The notes beneath the pieces were generated by a model. The model was not told the DNA's origin, ran no database searches, and saw only the letters and a list, made by a program, of their open reading frames with translations. A stretch of DNA of 5,644 nucleotides from Gemmatimonadota bacterium (lineage in GTDB: Bacteria > Gemmatimonadota > Gemmatimonadetes > Gemmatimonadales > Gemmatimonadaceae): assembly GCA_947475795.1 (NCBI GenBank), contig CANJOX010000234.1:1-5644 (forward strand). Reading direction: 5' to 3'. The position numbers and the translations under genes are program-made. Positions 5,038-5,644 of the stretch are shown here, one piece after another (the stretch's first letter is position 1; each line of letters opens with the position of its first letter).

Positions 5038-5644
5038 CTACGCTGTCCGCCTGGGGTAGGCGGGGGCTGCCAGCGCGCGGACGCCCCGCGCCTGCTCCAG
5101 AAATGCACCGCTGTCGTCCGCCTGGAGCGGGCGGCTGTACAGAAAGCCTTGCCCGAAGTCGCAGCCGGCCGACTGCAGGAAGGCTCGCTGCGCCGGTTCT
5201 TCGATGCCTTCGGCGACGACGTCCACGGAGAGGGACTTGGCGAGCGCGATGATGGTCCGGACGAAGGCGGCGGCGCGGTCGCCTTCGTCGATGCGCGACA
5301 CGAATGAGCGGTCGATCTTGAGTTCGTCGACGGGGAAATACTGCAGGTGGCTCAGCGACGAGTAGCCCGTGCCGAAATCGTCGATGGCCAGCTTGATGCC
5401 GAGCGCCTTGAGCGCGTTCAGTTTCTCGAGCGCGAGTTCGGGGGCGCGCATGACAGCGCTTTCGGTGATCTCGATGGTGAGCCGACGCGGATCGAGGCCG
5501 GAGATCTGCAGGGCGGCGCGCGTGTCATCGATCAAGGTGTCGCCGTCGAGTTGCTTGGCGGCAACGTTCACGCTCACGGACATCGCGTCGTCTCCGAATG
5601 GTGCCCACGCGGCCGCCTGCACGCAGGCCTGGATGAGCACCCAG
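5038..5644 (-). CDS. EAL-domain cyclic-di-GMP phosphodiesterase, C-terminal part, start beyond right edge
   Basis: Hydrolyses cyclic di-GMP to linear pGpG, controlling the biofilm/motility switch. The frame runs off the right edge reading WVLIQACVQAAAW, a standard mid-EAL segment, so the GTG at 5640 is internal. Numbering from that codon, the metal and catalytic set is present: N25 (SVNVAAKQL), E57 (EITES), D87 and D88 (IDDFGTGYSS), K108 (ELKIDRSF), E144 and E147 (VVAEGIEE) and Q164 (GQGFLYSRP). The spacings 32, 30, 21, 36 and 20 equal those I recall for the active enzyme RocR. The EAL tripeptide itself would lie about 33 residues upstream, outside the window, as would any GGDEF, PAS or receiver domain. 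The protein ends about 30 residues after the GQGF motif with an ordinary tail. An active phosphodiesterase is inferred, conditional on the unseen EAL Glu. It is convergent with the helicase, so the two are not co-transcribed. Confidence 0.93.
   Translation of the reverse strand, partial: WVLIQACVQAAAWAPFGDDAMSVSVNVAAKQLDGDTLIDDTRAALQISGLDPRRLTIEITESAVMRAPELALEKLNALKALGIKLAIDDFGTGYSSLSHLQYFPVDELKIDRSFVSRIDEGDRAAAFVRTIIALAKSLSVDVVAEGIEEPAQRAFLQSAGCDFGQGFLYSRPLQADDSGAFLEQARGVRALAAPAYPRRTA

Noticed and set aside
1..5644. Multi-gene novel system, mobile element, CRISPR array, tRNA or rRNA
   Set aside because: No transposase, integrase, regularly spaced repeats, terminal inverted repeats or RNA-gene structures were seen. 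The helicase has no nuclease or methylase neighbours that would suggest a defence locus.

Overview
The window is GC-rich, densely coding bacterial chromosome with the strong GC bias at third codon positions that leaves long antisense open frames over real genes. The most likely source is a member of the Gemmatimonadota (Gemmatimonas-like). This is an inference from the base composition and from the style of the secreted protein (a Cys-anchored 'CRVWVDGVPP...PTDC' motif plus Asp-rich 'DRDGDGWCDD' repeats), which I recall from that phylum. It is not proven by any marker gene.

Layout. (1) Positions 3-944, plus strand: the C-terminal ~85% of a 6-phosphofructokinase whose start lies left of the window. 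It carries a mixed signature: GGDG at the phosphoryl-donor site but PKTIDND at the catalytic loop. (2) Positions 945-1225: a 281-bp gap with a long GC-rich hairpin just after the phosphofructokinase stop, a second bulged hairpin at 1015-1048, a weak promoter candidate and a strong Shine-Dalgarno sequence. (3) Positions 1226-2194, plus: a 322-residue exported protein of unknown function with a clear signal peptide, a Pro/Gly-rich middle and a tandem pair of 19-residue Asp/Cys repeats resembling calcium-binding loops. (4) Positions 2281-4992, plus: a large DEAH-type (HrpA-like) superfamily 2 RNA helicase with a DEIH box, a ratchet/HA2-like region, an HrpA-like C-terminal region and an RGG-rich basic tail. 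It probably starts at a GTG lying directly downstream of a -10-like TAGATT box, which suggests a leaderless mRNA. (5) Positions 5038-5644, minus: the C-terminal part of an EAL-domain cyclic-di-GMP phosphodiesterase, convergent with the helicase and running off the right edge.

The three plus-strand genes do not look like one operon. Each is followed by a GC-rich hairpin without a U-tract, and two have their own start signals. The products (glycolysis, envelope or secreted protein, RNA remodelling, c-di-GMP turnover) have no obvious shared pathway, and I see no multi-gene defence system, mobile element, CRISPR array or RNA gene.

The most interesting object is the helicase. Its motif VI is divergent (QMAGRVHGR instead of QRxGRxGR). 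The usual motif Ia segment seems to be missing between the P-loop and the DEIH box, and a convincing motif Ia look-alike (APTRAACETIEL) sits upstream of the P-loop instead, as if that strand-helix unit had been moved.
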